A DNA stretch of 64,000 bases, taken from Lucinisca nassula. Lineage: Eukaryota > Mollusca > Bivalvia > Lucinida > Lucinidae. The position numbers and the translations under genes are program-made. Under the pieces are notes generated by a model that was given only the letters and a program-made list of their open reading frames with translations, ran no database searches and had not been told where the DNA came from. Where the stretch lies: positions 113,493,245 through 113,557,244 of the forward strand of contig OY757017.1 of NCBI GenBank assembly GCA_963580285.1, given 5' to 3'. Shown piece after piece: positions 32,515-43,159 of the stretch (its first letter is position 1; the number at the start of each line of letters is the position of its first letter).

Positions 32515-32691
32515 ATCCCCTTCGCAACATTGAGCGTTTCAATGTCTTAACTATCGTGTGAATTAACCATGCAAGTGCGATGCATGTATTAAATATATAT
32601 AATTAATATATATTTAATACATGCATTGCACTTGCATGGTTAATTCACATGATAGTTAAGACATTAAAACGCTCAATGTTGCGAAGGGGAT
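32515..32691. repeat. 177-bp near-perfect palindrome
   Basis: Arms of about 88 bp start ATCCCCTTCGCAACATTGAG and mirror at CTCAATGTTGCGAAGGGGAT, with centre near 32603 in AT-rich sequence (TATATATAATTAATATATA). It is flanked by 'accccaaaccac' repeats. It lies about 250 bp upstream of the RAB5IF start codon. Confidence 0.85.
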
Positions 32692-32699
32692 ACCACCCC

Positions 32700-33460
32700 A
32701 AAACATCTAACCACCCCAAACCACATTAAAAATATAAATATAGTCAAGAGTCATCTGATTTGGATCTACACTGTTTGTAAAAGTAGGGTCTGTCGTGTTC
32801 AGCAGGTTAAGGGTTAAACATACACTTCAGCCACTTTATAACTGAGCCTTCGTGCTAAGACCTCCAGGTGTGTATTGGAATTACGCAAGGAGAATGTCTG
32901 ATTGGCGTCCTCACTCTTATTTTCTTAGCATTATAAATTACAAGGATTTATATCAAAATATAAAGAAATTGTTTTTTGAGAGCAAAATGTGGAACAACAA
33001 TTTCCAAGGTTAATTGTAACTGACATCTTTATATGATTCCATTTCATTGCCTTAAAGAACACTTAAAATATAAGGTGATATACTCTAGCAGTTTATCAGT
33101 TTTAAAAACATTGTTTCGTAGGAGGCCCAGAAATGGTGACTGACCTGTTTCGGTGACACTTAGTTCCCTCGCAATATTTTCTTAATAAAGAGTTCTGTGA
33201 CGTCATCACATCCAGCTGTTAAAAGTATAAATAAAGACCTTTCATGCCTATCAACAACATCGAATAATTCTGTTCCAAGAAGTCAGTTAATTATAAATTT
33301 ATATTTCCTTGCATATTTTGGCTGATTTTCTTAATACCTTTTTTAACATGTATTGATGTGCCTCCAAAAGCAATAGTTTAATTTTTTTGAAATATTTTCC
33401 CCATCACAACATTTTCTGTCTTCTGCTACTTCAAGTCACATGACCTGTTGGAGTAAACTT
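32700..33460. other. Intergenic stretch upstream of RAB5IF
   Basis: Holds a partial P hairpin (32752-32780) and a possible plus-strand promoter (33198-33233). No coding exon recognised. Confidence 0.4.
33198..33233 (+). promoter_or_regulatory. CRE plus TATA-like pair
   Basis: TGACGTCA at 33198-33205 and TATAAATA at 33226-33233. Spacing suits a plus-strand core promoter, but no transcript is visible downstream. Could be chance in AT-rich DNA. Confidence 0.25.
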
Positions 33461-33466
33461 CCATTT

Positions 33467-33597
33467 TTTATTTACAGGGACCGCCCCAAAATTGATGCCA
33501 GTGCTTAACGTTTGTCTTTGCTTTGCAGTTCAAAAGTGAAATACAAACCTTGTTTTAGTTTAGCTCCTTCTTCTATTTCGGATGCAGCCACAAAAAG
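33467..33597 (-). other. Candidate terminal exon of an unknown gene
   Basis: After acceptor TTAGTCCCCACAG the minus strand encodes 30 residues (LFVAASEIEEGAKLKQG, then LYFTFELQSKDKR) and TAA at 33507-33505. AATAAA follows at 33472-33467, 33 bases past the stop. The coding look, splice site and polyadenylation signal agree with a real last exon. I cannot name the protein and found no convincing preceding exon. Confidence 0.35.
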
Positions 33598-33599
33598 CT

Positions 33600-34284
33600 G
33601 TGGGGACTAATAAAAACACTGGGTTTCTTTTATCATAAAAAGTGTACCCAGTGTAACATACCCCTATGAAAACACTGAATACAGCTCATATATTGCAACA
33701 AGCAAAGGTTTGAAAAATAGCATGATAGATTCGTGTGTCCTGGACATGCTGAAAAGTAAATTAATTTTAATATCTATTATACCATTCGTGAATAAGTTCT
33801 TTGACTGTCAACAGTTTCTAGTAATGTTGTTTTAACCATCACAACATTTTCAAAACATAATTTTGCACCGTTACTGTACCATGAGGTAAAGTTCAAAGGT
33901 CACTGATTCTGGTCACTTGTAATTTCCGGTTTTGAAATATGTAGGTCAAAACAATGGCTGCCTCCAACGCACTATTGATGTTTTGAAAACCAAATTTGTC
34001 AGGATGGAAAGGGAATAAAACAAACAAAAGATAAAATGCATTTTTTATTTATTTGTATGGCATTTAATCATTATATAAAGGATAGTGCTTACAATCACTG
34101 ACACTGGTCACTCAACGATTCTCACCAAGCTGTCGGACCATAAATGCTTTTTTTGTTACTGTTGCTAAAATATTCCTTCTTTTCAGACAAAACATAGATT
34201 TAGATCATATAGGTACTTGTGAGAACCGCCTCGACGAGGCAGTTTAAACGAGTACATATTTTGTTTGTTTGAGTAGAAGTAAAA
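33600..34284. other. No gene recognised
   Basis: Unique-looking sequence; possible minus-strand splice sites (TTTTCAG at about 33757, CTTG|GTGAGA at about 34122) but no readable protein family. Ends with a partial family-Q palindrome at 34212-34255. Confidence 0.35.
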
Positions 34285-34552
34285 CAAAGATCAGGAGGTC
34301 ATTTTGGAGACGTTGTTTCCAATTTTGAGGGACTTTACCCGACATTGAGATGAAATGACATCTCAAGCACTGCCACCCAATGAAACCGATAGGGTTTATA
34401 AGCATGGACGGGCCGACTCGCACCACATTGCCTGGGCAGGCTTTTATCCTATAAGTGGTTTACCAGTACTCGTGTGCGGGTCGGTTTCAGCTCTGCGTGG
34501 AAGCATCATGCAGCTCATCTATTTCTTCAAGCCCCGATGGGCGGGGGCCGCA
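34285..34552 (-). mobile_element. SINE-H copy
   Basis: 'ggtcattttggagacgttg' to 'gatgggcgggggccgc'; the tail side is truncated. Followed by (GTTT)n at 34630-34705 and a partial SINE-F (34705-34795). Confidence 0.7.
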
Positions 34553-34914
34553 ACGAGTACATATAACCAGTGCTTTAGCAGCTGTGAGGAAGTTGCATCA
34601 ACCCTTGCAAAATCATGTTTTTTTTTGTGTGTTTGTTTGTTTGTTTGTTTTTTTGTGTTTTTGGTTTTGGTTTTTGTTTGTTTGTTTGTTTGTTTGTTTG
34701 TTTTGAGTGAGTGAGTGTTTGAGTTTTACGCCCCACCAACAGCTAAGGTCATACTGAGACGGGACCTCGGTTTAAAGACTCATCCGAAAGTCTGATTGTT
34801 TGTTTTGAAAAGTCCCTATGAAATGATCTGATCTGTTATTTTCAGGTTATTAATCCGAAAACGTTTCTGGAAACGACTACCCCCATTTGCCTAGCGTTCC
34901 AGAAAATGCGAAAA

Positions 34915-35170
34915 GTAGAGACAGAAACCAGCCTGTGCATATGCACAGTCTGGTCAGGGTCTTTGCTGTTTTGTCAAAATACATTCATCCGACTGGCAGT
35001 GATGCGCTGGGCATGAATGGATTATCTGAAGAATTTTTGTAAGGGAATCTGATCGCACCTGCTTGCAAAAAGTAGAGACAGAAACCAGTCTGTGTATATC
35101 CACAGTCTGGCCAGTGTCTTTACAAATTCATCCGACTGAAAGTGAAGCGCTGGGCATAAATATTTTATCG
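34915..35170 (+). repeat. Direct repeat with short palindromes
   Basis: 'gtagagacagaaaccag' and 'cacagtctgg' occur in two copies (34917-35010, 35070-35165). 'gtgcatatgcac' is palindromic. Confidence 0.5.
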
Positions 35171-35387
35171 CACCTGCTTGGGAAACCCGTTTTATTTATA
35201 AACACATTGCAAGCGCTTGGATTTTGAAAGCATTTGAGCGATACAGTCACCAGGCCGTTTTCGCCCTGGTAAAAGGTTTTCTACAGTCCTCTATTCAATA
35301 ATAGATGGTCTGTGTAACAGTCTAGTTATGCAGCTGTGTCATCGGCAAATAGTCTGACCTGGCATTTTACTTTTTCAGGCAGATCAT

Positions 35388-35572
35388 TATTTTATTCACC
35401 ATATTTGCATTATTTGCTGGCTCCCAGCTTGCACATTGTCAATATTGGAAAAACAGGTAACCAGACCCCCCTGACCTTTCAAGGTCAGGGGGGTCTGGTT
35501 ACCTGTTTTTCCAACACTTATAATCTTCAGACTAGGAACCAGCAAATAATGCAAATAAGGTGAATGTAGGCC
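35388..35572. repeat. Inverted repeat with perfect 66-bp core
   Basis: Core arms GGAAAAACAGGTAACCAGAC / GTCTGGTTACCTGTTTTTCC meet at CCTGACCTTTCAAGGTCAGG (about 35443-35511). Outer arms TTATTTGCTGG / CCAGCAAATAA extend it. A MITE-like foldback. Confidence 0.75.
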
Positions 35573-36051
35573 AGGAAGAGAATTGGAAGAGATGATTTAT
35601 GTAAGCTTCTAGCTTTTTAGCAAATCCTGTGCCATATAATATTATGCGATGTATACATGTGAATTTATTCTAATAAACAGTGTTTAAACCAAATGGAAGA
35701 TAGAAAGAAAACTAATTTCGGATGCACACCAATGTCCGGAAATTGTCCGGGAAACGCCCGGGAAATGGGGGTAGTGATGCGTTATCCCTAATATCTACAC
35801 TTCGGGTGGTCAGAAATTAATAAAATTAGTAGCAAATAAAATTCAATTGTAAGCTCCAATCTAAAAGATTATTAAAAAAAAATCATTTTTAACAATTTAA
35901 GGGCCCATTTCTGAAGTTAATTTGTCCGGGAAATCCCCGGATTGTGACCTGGATGTTGGGGTAGTGGTGTGTTAACCCTAATACCTTGACTTCGTGTGGT
36001 CAGAAATTAATAAAAATTAGTATCAAATAAAATTTTAATCTCCATTCTACA

Positions 36052-37340
36052 AAGTAGAAGAAAAACAAAAATCAGGAATTGATACAATTAACTTACTCCA
36101 CCCATAAAAGACACCAAAGGGAAAGAAATACAAACATTAAGCGACCAGACCATAATGGAAACCTAAACAAAGGAAGGCCATAAGGACAGTTACTTTCCCA
36201 CAAAATGGCCATATGGCCATCCAAAACCAAAAGACACAAGTGATACACACAGTAAGTAACAAACAACAACATAAATAAATCGCCACAGAAGAGCCGCCTT
36301 GGAACGGTCAGTGGAAGATTTCCACTGGGGGGGGGGGGGGGGGGGGGGCTTAAATCGATTTTACGTGGCCACAATCCTCGCCCTTACTTCCGTCGCGATT
36401 TAGACAAATAATTTGTTCAGTCCGCATGAAGGCCTCCTAACTCATCAGTGCAACATCTCTGTGAACACAAAAATCAAAGAACCACAGAGGTGAGACAACG
36501 GTGAGGACTCGACAGCAAGAAACCACTAAAATGCTGGAGCAAAAGAAAACCAACAGTTAGACTCCGATGAGCCCGACCAGAAACAGAGCATCAGGCACCA
36601 ACCAACATTATCTCTCTAATCCCCAATAAGCCCCCACGCTGGAGCCGCCACAGAACCCGAGGCCCGACCCACCGGCGCGCAACCAAAGAGGGAAGCAAAG
36701 TCGCCAACCGCGACCGGGCCAACCACCACGCATGCAGTCTGTCGTATAATATGCATGTTGTACCCAACCCCCTACATCGAAGAATGATTTTACGAAATTG
36801 GGTGCTGAAGTCATTGCGGTTATATATTTTTCTGAATTTATTCACCAAGCCACCACAAAACTCGGGCTCCGACAGACCCTGCTGCAGAAGAGACCCAAGT
36901 CCAACATCGAATCCTGAAACCAAACCAGAATGGCGTCCATAAAATCCCGAAAAGGCTTTGCGCAGTCCACGGTACCGATAACCCCGATCAAGGAGCTTAG
37001 CCGTTAATTACCCACCACGAGTGTTGAAGTCAGTTACATGACCACACACTTTAGCAAATCGAACCAACCGCGAAACATAAACGCCACAGGACGGCGCACG
37101 AGAAACATCACCATCCAAAAAAGGAAAATTTACAATCTCAAAATCAAAGTCATCGCGTTTATCATAAATTTTGCACGAAACAAATCCATCTGCAATAGAT
37201 AGATGTAAATCCAAAAACGGGGCCTCGGTATCAGAAGAACTTGCCCTACTCAACTGAAGCTCTAGGGGGCAAATCTGACTGATCAAACCATCAAAATAGG
37301 TACCATCAATATTTAATAAATCATCTAAATATACAAGCCC
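36052..37340 (-). mobile_element. Penelope-like element copy, RT part plus 3' tail
   Basis: Minus strand: YLDDLLNID (variant of YFDDLLNID), DTEAPFLDLHLS, KIYDKRDDFDFEIVNFPFL, later LLQQGLSEPEFCGG and NDFSTQFRKIIL, then the tail ending 'cttctactt'. Frames are broken by a stop after DFNTRGG and by frameshifts; the sequence has drifted GC-rich near 36600-36720. It sits in the foldback left arm. Confidence 0.75.
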
Positions 37341-37344
37341 ATTA

Positions 37345-37880
37345 AAATTATTTTTCATTTTTAATATTTTAGGGGTCCGTTTTTTAAGTTGATTTGTCCG
37401 GGAAATTCCCGGATTGTGTCCTTAATGTTGTGGGTAGTGTGCCTGTGTAAGTTTCTACAAATAATTCTGGATACATATAAAATACGTCCTCGATAGCAAT
37501 ACATTCATTTATAATCACGCCGAATTAGCATTATTCAGAAGGTCTGTATCTACTTTGTGCGTGTGTATGTGTATGAATGCCAATGGTATGTAAGGGTCTT
37601 GTAGTGTTGGTATCTACATACAGCCTGTGTTCCAAATAATACTGTTTGCATGTAATTATTCCTACCTCATATTACATGTTTATCATGTACTGAGTAAATC
37701 GAAATAAACTTGTAAACGTATCCCTAATGTTTCCACTTCGGGTCGTCAGAGATTAATAAAATTAGTATCAAATAATGATAAAAATATTTATCGCGTGTTC
37801 ATTATCAGCGCCTCACTTAGGCGATTCTAATGAGTACACACAACATGACTTTATTTATAGTTACGGCTCAAGACCTACTT
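37345..37880. repeat. Foldback left arm, continued
   Basis: Resumes 'tttttcatttttaatattt' after the Penelope insertion. 37440-37725 is a further insertion of unknown origin; the arm text returns at 'tatccctaatgtttccac'. Confidence 0.5.
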
Positions 37881-38640
37881 GGCAAACAGTGTAAAACTCG
37901 ATCAAAGGTTTAACCCATATATGCCTAGCGTCCCAATTGTGGGACATTGGCAAACAGTGTAGATCCAGATCATATATTTAACCCATATATGCCTAGCGTC
38001 CCATTTGTGGGACATTGGCAAACAGTGTAGACCCAAATGATTAGACGCTGCAAAACTTGGCGTCTGATCTGGGCCGCAAAAATGCGGTATCTGATCTGAG
38101 TCCACACTGTTTGCTTAAACAACGACGAAATTTAACCGCATACATTTCTTGCTGGCGATGAATTGGGTGTACGGATTTTGAATGATTTTACGGACCATTA
38201 TGATCAGACACTGCAAAACTTGGCGTCTGATCTAGGCTGCACGATGCGGCATCTGATCTGGGTCTACACCGTTTGCTTAAACAACGACGAAATTTAACCG
38301 CATCGGTTTCTTGCTGGCGATGAATTAGGTGTACGGACTTATGGTCTGGTCGCTTCATGTTTGTATTTATTTCCCTTTTGTGTCTTTGATGGGTGGAGTA
38401 AGTTAATTGTATCGATTCCTGATCTTTGTTTTACTTCTACTTTGAAGGTTTTTACGGACCATTATGATCAGACGCTGCAAACTTGGTGCATGATCTGCGC
38501 AGCAAAATATGGCATCTGATCTGGTTCTACACTGTTTCTTAAACAACGACGAAATTGAGCCGCATCCATTTCTTGCTGGCGATGAAGTAGGTGTACGGAC
38601 TTTGAGCGATTTTACGGACCATTAATTTTCTAACGAGATT
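37880..38640 (+). repeat. 180-bp tandem units inside the foldback
   Basis: Three units with 'aaacaacgacgaaatt', 'cttgctggcgatgaa', 'gattttacggaccatta' and P-like hairpins ('ttggcgtctgatct'). An inverted partial copy is at 39610-39830. Confidence 0.65.
38341..38443 (+). mobile_element. 103-bp Penelope-like tail insertion
   Basis: Exact 3' tail ('atggtctggtcgctt' to 'ttttacttctactt'). The sister units at 38165 and 38595 read 'gtgtacgga(c/t)tttga' without it, so this is a recent, severely 5'-truncated insertion with defined ends. Confidence 0.8.
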
Positions 38641-38649
38641 AAACATGTG

Positions 38650-39610
38650 TTAAGTTAATTGCTTTAACTCATAATAAGTTGACGTGTGCTGCATACCTGG
38701 ATTGAAATAATAGAAAGTGACTGCCACAAAAGTTGTGTCCAATTGATATTTTGAATGAATGCTGTTATTTCGTTTGTTTGAATTGAGATTAAACATCGCC
38801 GTCAACACTATTTTCAAGACTTTGCATTCCAATTTTGTAGGACTTAAGGTTTCGAGATATAGTGCATTTTTCACATTTCCAAAATGGTTACTTTTCTGAT
38901 AAAAATTCGTCATATTTTTCTTATTTATACTGCAAACATAGGTTGTGGTTGCTCGTTAGAACATCCTCGTTGAGGCGGTTCTAACGAAAACAACAACCTA
39001 TGTCTTGGATCAAAAGTAGGAAAATAATGTATACCCCATGAAACCCAGTTCACTTTATATAAAATGCAGTTTATTATTATTATCCTTATTTCTGCTAAAA
39101 TATCGATTGTGGGTACTTTTTAGAATCACCTCACAGAGGCTGTTCGGATGAGTAACCATATTGTACTTTTAAGCAAAGATCTAGAAAATGTAAATTTGGC
39201 AACCCTTTAATGAAATTCCGATGAAATATTTTTTTTTCATATTTCTGCTCTAAACAGAGAGTATACGAACACCATAGAACGGCGAGTCGGTTTCAACGAA
39301 TACCCACAACCTATGTTTTTGCGCACAAATAAGGAACAAACATATACCCCTGTTCAACAACAACCGAATTTTAATGATTGTGGACTTTTTGCAATATCGA
39401 ATGCGGTATAATTTTGTTTTGCTCCGGATTCATTTAACACTAGAATAATATTCGACGTGTCAAAAATGAGACAGCATTTAGTTGAATTTTTGGCAAATGG
39501 AAAAAATGTCAGCGTTTCCGAAAGAGAAAGATACAGGCAGGCGTAAACTTCATTCCTTCACTTGTAAAATCGAAAAAAGTCCAGTCTGGTGCTTCTGCAA
39601 AATGCCTGAG
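38650..39610. other. Foldback centre
   Basis: No gene. A SINE-H tail fragment (38765-38828) and three family-Q palindromes (38938-39005, 39108-39160, 39255-39320). Confidence 0.5.
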
Positions 39611-40213
39611 TGTATTGATAATGGTCCGTAAAATCACTCAAAGTCCATACACCTAATTCATCGCCAGTATTTTGCGGCCCAGATCAGACGCCACGTTTTG
39701 CAGCGTCTGATCATTTGGGTCTACACTGTTTGCAAATGTCCCACAAATGGGAAGCAAGGCATATATGTGTTAAATATCTGATCTGGATCTACACTGTTTG
39801 CCAATGTCCCACAAATCCGGGAATTTCCCGGACAAATTAACATCAGAAATGGACCCTTAAAATGTTAAAAATAAAAAACAAATTTTTATAATATTTTAGA
39901 ATGGAGCTTAAAATTTTATGTGTTACCAATTTTATTAAATTCTGACCGCCCGAAGTTGAGATATTAGGGATAACGCACCACTACCCCAACATCAAGGTCA
40001 CAATCCGGTAATTGTCCGGACAAATTAACTTCAGAAATGGACCCTTAAAATATTGAAAATGAAAAATAACTTTTAATAATCTTTTAGAATGGAGCTTAAA
40101 ATTTTATTTGATACTAATTTATTAATTTCTGACTAAGTGGAGATATTAGGGATAACGCACCACTACCCCCATTTTCCGGACATTTCCGGACATTAGTGTT
40201 CGCCATAATTTCG

Positions 40214-41055
40214 TCAAAATCGAAATTTCGTAATTTAGTACCGGTAATACCGATCTTGATGATCTATGCGCTCGAGGAAAGCACCTATCTGACCGGGAAT
40301 TCTGCAACCAACCCGTTTTGGTGAGACTTGTTTATTTATGTATGCAAAAACATTTGAAGCACATTTGGTGTATATTGTGAAATAACAGTTTCATTAATTC
40401 GTTGTTTTGTGCATTCGATTACACACACATGACTTTTGACATCGCCGATCATTTCGGCCTAGAGCTGTTTCTGACGGGTTATTTCGGCCACGGTTTCATA
40501 GGTATCTGAAACAGACTTGTTACTGGTGACATGTCAAATGACATTCATACACCAGGACCTGATATGGGAAGTTAGTCCCTAGGGTAACAAGATGTTTCAA
40601 CCCCCCCCCCCCCCCCCTACATTTTTCCCCAGGTCGTTTCAACCCTAGTTGTTTCATCTCCTTTTTAGCCCCTAGTCGTTTTGCATCCCCCCACCCCCCA
40701 CCCCCCCCCCCCCAACCCTAGACGTTTCGCTCCCAAAATATTTTCCCATATTTTTTTTATATATAAGTAGCTTAGGTCGTAGTACCAAAGTGTGAATCCA
40801 AAATCGTTAATCCATAAAAAAAGGGCAAATATCAATGTTCGGATCAACAGACGATTCCGGGACGTTTAGGCCCCAAAGCGATACAGACTGATAGGCGCCC
40901 AGTCGCCCAAGGCGCCTAAATTTTTGTCTGGGCGCCTAAGTTTTGAATAAAAATTCCTATTAACTTATGATGTAAAATTTGCATTTAAGGCAGTCTGGGC
41001 GCCTAAAGCAAAATGCTTAGTCTGTACCCCTGAATAAATGTGTCCAACTGTCCCC
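40214..41055. other. Spacer with C runs
   Basis: SINE-G fragment at 40512-40582 and two long C runs (about 40600-40617, 40687-40713), likely of uncertain length. No gene seen. Confidence 0.5.
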
Positions 41056-41510
41056 CTTTTTAGCTCGCCTGTACGAAGTAAATGGAGAGCTATTGTTGTC
41101 ACCTTATTTGTGCGCCTTTGCGTGTGCGTTCCTGTCACACTGCCTTTAAAGTTTTTCAAATGCTTATTATTAATATATCTCAACAGTCACTTATCACAGA
41201 GCACTCATATTTGGAACTTAAGTACCTGGGATGGTCTTCTGATGTTCGAAGACAAGAGACCCCTGGGTTCATGCCCCGGGGTGGGGCTAGGGGTCAAAAT
41301 CTAGAACACCTCTGTAAAACTGTGTTAAAGTTTTTGAATTGCTTATATCTCAACAGACACTCATCACAAGGGATTCATATTTTACAAGTTGGATACCCTG
41401 GCGTGTCTATTGAGATTCCAAGACAACACACCCCTGGGTTCATGCCTGGGAGGATGGATGGGGTGGGGCTAGGGGTCAAAATCTAGGACACCTTTGCAGA
41501 CATGTTAAGT
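41056..41510 (+). repeat. Tandem-core element, family eta
   Basis: Starts TTAGCTCGCCTGTACG with paired GGAGAGCTA, then two units of about 150 bp ('tatctcaacagtcac', 'cccctgggttcatgcc'). The 5' part recurs at 52699-52935. Confidence 0.55.
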
Positions 41511-41718
41511 CTCCCGAAAATCGCGGGAGACTCCCGAAAAAGTAGCTTTTCTCACGCCTCACGAAATTCAGGATAAAACTCCCGGAAAAATGAAAATACC
41601 GTTTTGGGGCACATTTTTGAAAATCATCGCTTGTATTTTCGTGTGTGCAAACCAGCCAGCGGAAAAATCCGAGTTAATCCGTGAGTAAAACTGATAATAA
41701 TTAATGCACTGTCCAGTA

Positions 41719-41847
41719 TTATTGGGGATTAAAACACGGTTCCACACTTGCAGATGGGCATTTACAAATGAAAACAGTCGTTTCTTGAAGTGATTGCAAA
41801 AATGAAAGTAAATCATAACGGTTAATTTCCTTCAACCAACGGACCAT
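41719..41847 (-). other. Candidate first exon, unrecognised
   Basis: Minus strand ATG (41847) in context TAACATGG opens a 42-codon frame (MVRWLKEINRYDLLSFLQ, then SLQETTVFICKCPSA). A weak donor GCAA|GTGTGG is inside. It lies 310-560 bp downstream of the E2F/CRE cluster. A competing plus-strand reading exists at 41590-41680 (MKIPFWGTFLKIIACIFVCA, donor ATCC|GTGAGT), which resembles a signal peptide. At most one is likely real. Confidence 0.22.
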
Positions 41848-42156
41848 GTTAGTTAATCGAATTGTGTTATAATTTATAAACGCCGACCGTATTTGTCACG
41901 GACCAGTCTATTCTATTATTACACTGTAAACACAAGCCTCCGTTGCTCTCGATAAGCCTACAATCTTCTGCGTGACAAGGTGTGAAAATAAGATTAAGTT
42001 ATGGCTCTAATTTGCATTTATCCCCAAATCATTATAAAATTTAATCCACAATCAGTGTGAAAATGATGTAATCTCTCCTAAGATGTTTAGCAACCTCTAA
42101 CGGTAGATTTATGCATAATAATAACATACTTTTCTTCTGTCTCGTGCATGGTTGTG

Positions 42157-42405
42157 TTTTGGCGCCAAAATAGCAGATGCTTGGCGGGAAAAGTCGAATG
42201 CTTTAATGTGTGTAAACACATCTGTATGCTGTTGTTGGTGATTGACACGGAGCTTCCCGGGATAAGTCGGGAATTGTGGAAGGCGCGTTCCCTATTCAGC
42301 TTTTACCGGTTGCAAACATTTTTATGAAAGAAATACGCCCCATTAAAATAAAAACAACGATTAAACATTAAACACGTGCAGGCTTGCTGGGGTGGGATGA
42401 CGTCA
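42157..42405. promoter_or_regulatory. E2F-, E-box- and CRE-like cluster
   Basis: TTTTGGCGCCAAAA (42157-42170) is a perfect palindromic E2F-type site; TTGGCGGGAAAA (42181-42192) is a second. CACGTG is at 42373-42378 and TGACGTCA at 42398-42405. The segment 41850-42900 is free of recognised repeats. This looks like a proliferation-type promoter; the target gene is unknown. Confidence 0.4.
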
Positions 42406-42409
42406 TTTT

Positions 42410-42940
42410 CCGAGCGCGTACAGGAAAACGGTAGCTGCTGTTTATGGACGGTGGATTTCATGGCGATTTTGGTGGTGGAGATCATTGATGTTCGCCTTGG
42501 ACTTGCTTGTTGAGCGGTTGTGAAAGTTGTGGATGGAGGGGTCCTCGTCTTGTGGCTGGATCATTAAATTATAAACTAATCTACATTCTTAATCTCTTTT
42601 CTCGCTAACCTGACACTTTTGATCTTTTGAGTACATGTATATCGGCTGCAGCTTGTGTTAATCATGCGTGTCAAGTTTATATAACTATCAGTATCTTTAA
42701 TTGCTAATTGGACAAGCTGTTATGACATGTCTGCAATTAAATTTGAACTTGAAAAAGTACCGTTATTGACCGTGACAACTACAGTATTATCTACCGTAAT
42801 TCCGCACTTAAAAGTCGGAGGGGAATAAAAAATATTTTGCTTTAGACTTGATCGAAATTTTGGATTATTATACCCGCTTTTGCGAAGAATAATCGGGTAT
42901 ATTGTTTTCGTGTCAGAGTCGAGTGTCTGTCAGTCAGTGG
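42410..42940. other. Unique-looking stretch, no gene recognised
   Basis: No convincing exon on either strand. Confidence 0.4.
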
Positions 42941-42944
42941 GTCT

Positions 42945-43085
42945 GTATGTATGTATGTATGTATGTATGTATGTATGTATGTATGTATGTATGTATGTAT
43001 GTATGTATGTATGTATGTATGTATGTAGTATGTATGTATGTATGTATGTATGTATGTATGTATGTATGTATGTATGTATGTGTGT
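42945..43085 (+). repeat. (GTAT)n microsatellite
   Basis: About 35 GTAT units with one GTA interruption near 43026. The reading frames of YVCM or HTYI repeats across it are artefacts of the tetranucleotide. Confidence 0.95.
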
Positions 43086-43159
43086 ACGTACGTCCGTCAC
43101 GTTTCTATGGAATGGATCTCCTCTGAAACCGGTTAAGGTACACTTTTCAAACTTTGCCT

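Larger units (their letters stand above)
35721..40205. mobile_element. 4.5-kb foldback element with 8-bp target duplication
   Basis: TAATTTCG flanks both ends (35713-35720, 40206-40213). Termini GCACACCAATGTCCGGAAA and, reversed, GAACACTAATGTCCGGAAA. Each arm carries two direct copies of a roughly 210-bp block ('gggggtagtgatgcgttatc', 'atttgtccgggaaat') then the segment with TGTGGGACATTGGCAAACAG. The left arm is lengthened by a Penelope-like insertion (36052-37340). The middle has 180-bp tandem units and Q-type palindromes. No transposase. An 8-bp duplication leaves hAT, Mutator and other families open. Confidence 0.75.

Noticed and set aside
36328..36348. Long G run as a G-quadruplex feature
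   Set aside because: Homopolymer runs here and at 10554, 40600, 40687 and 45229 are of uncertain length and low information.
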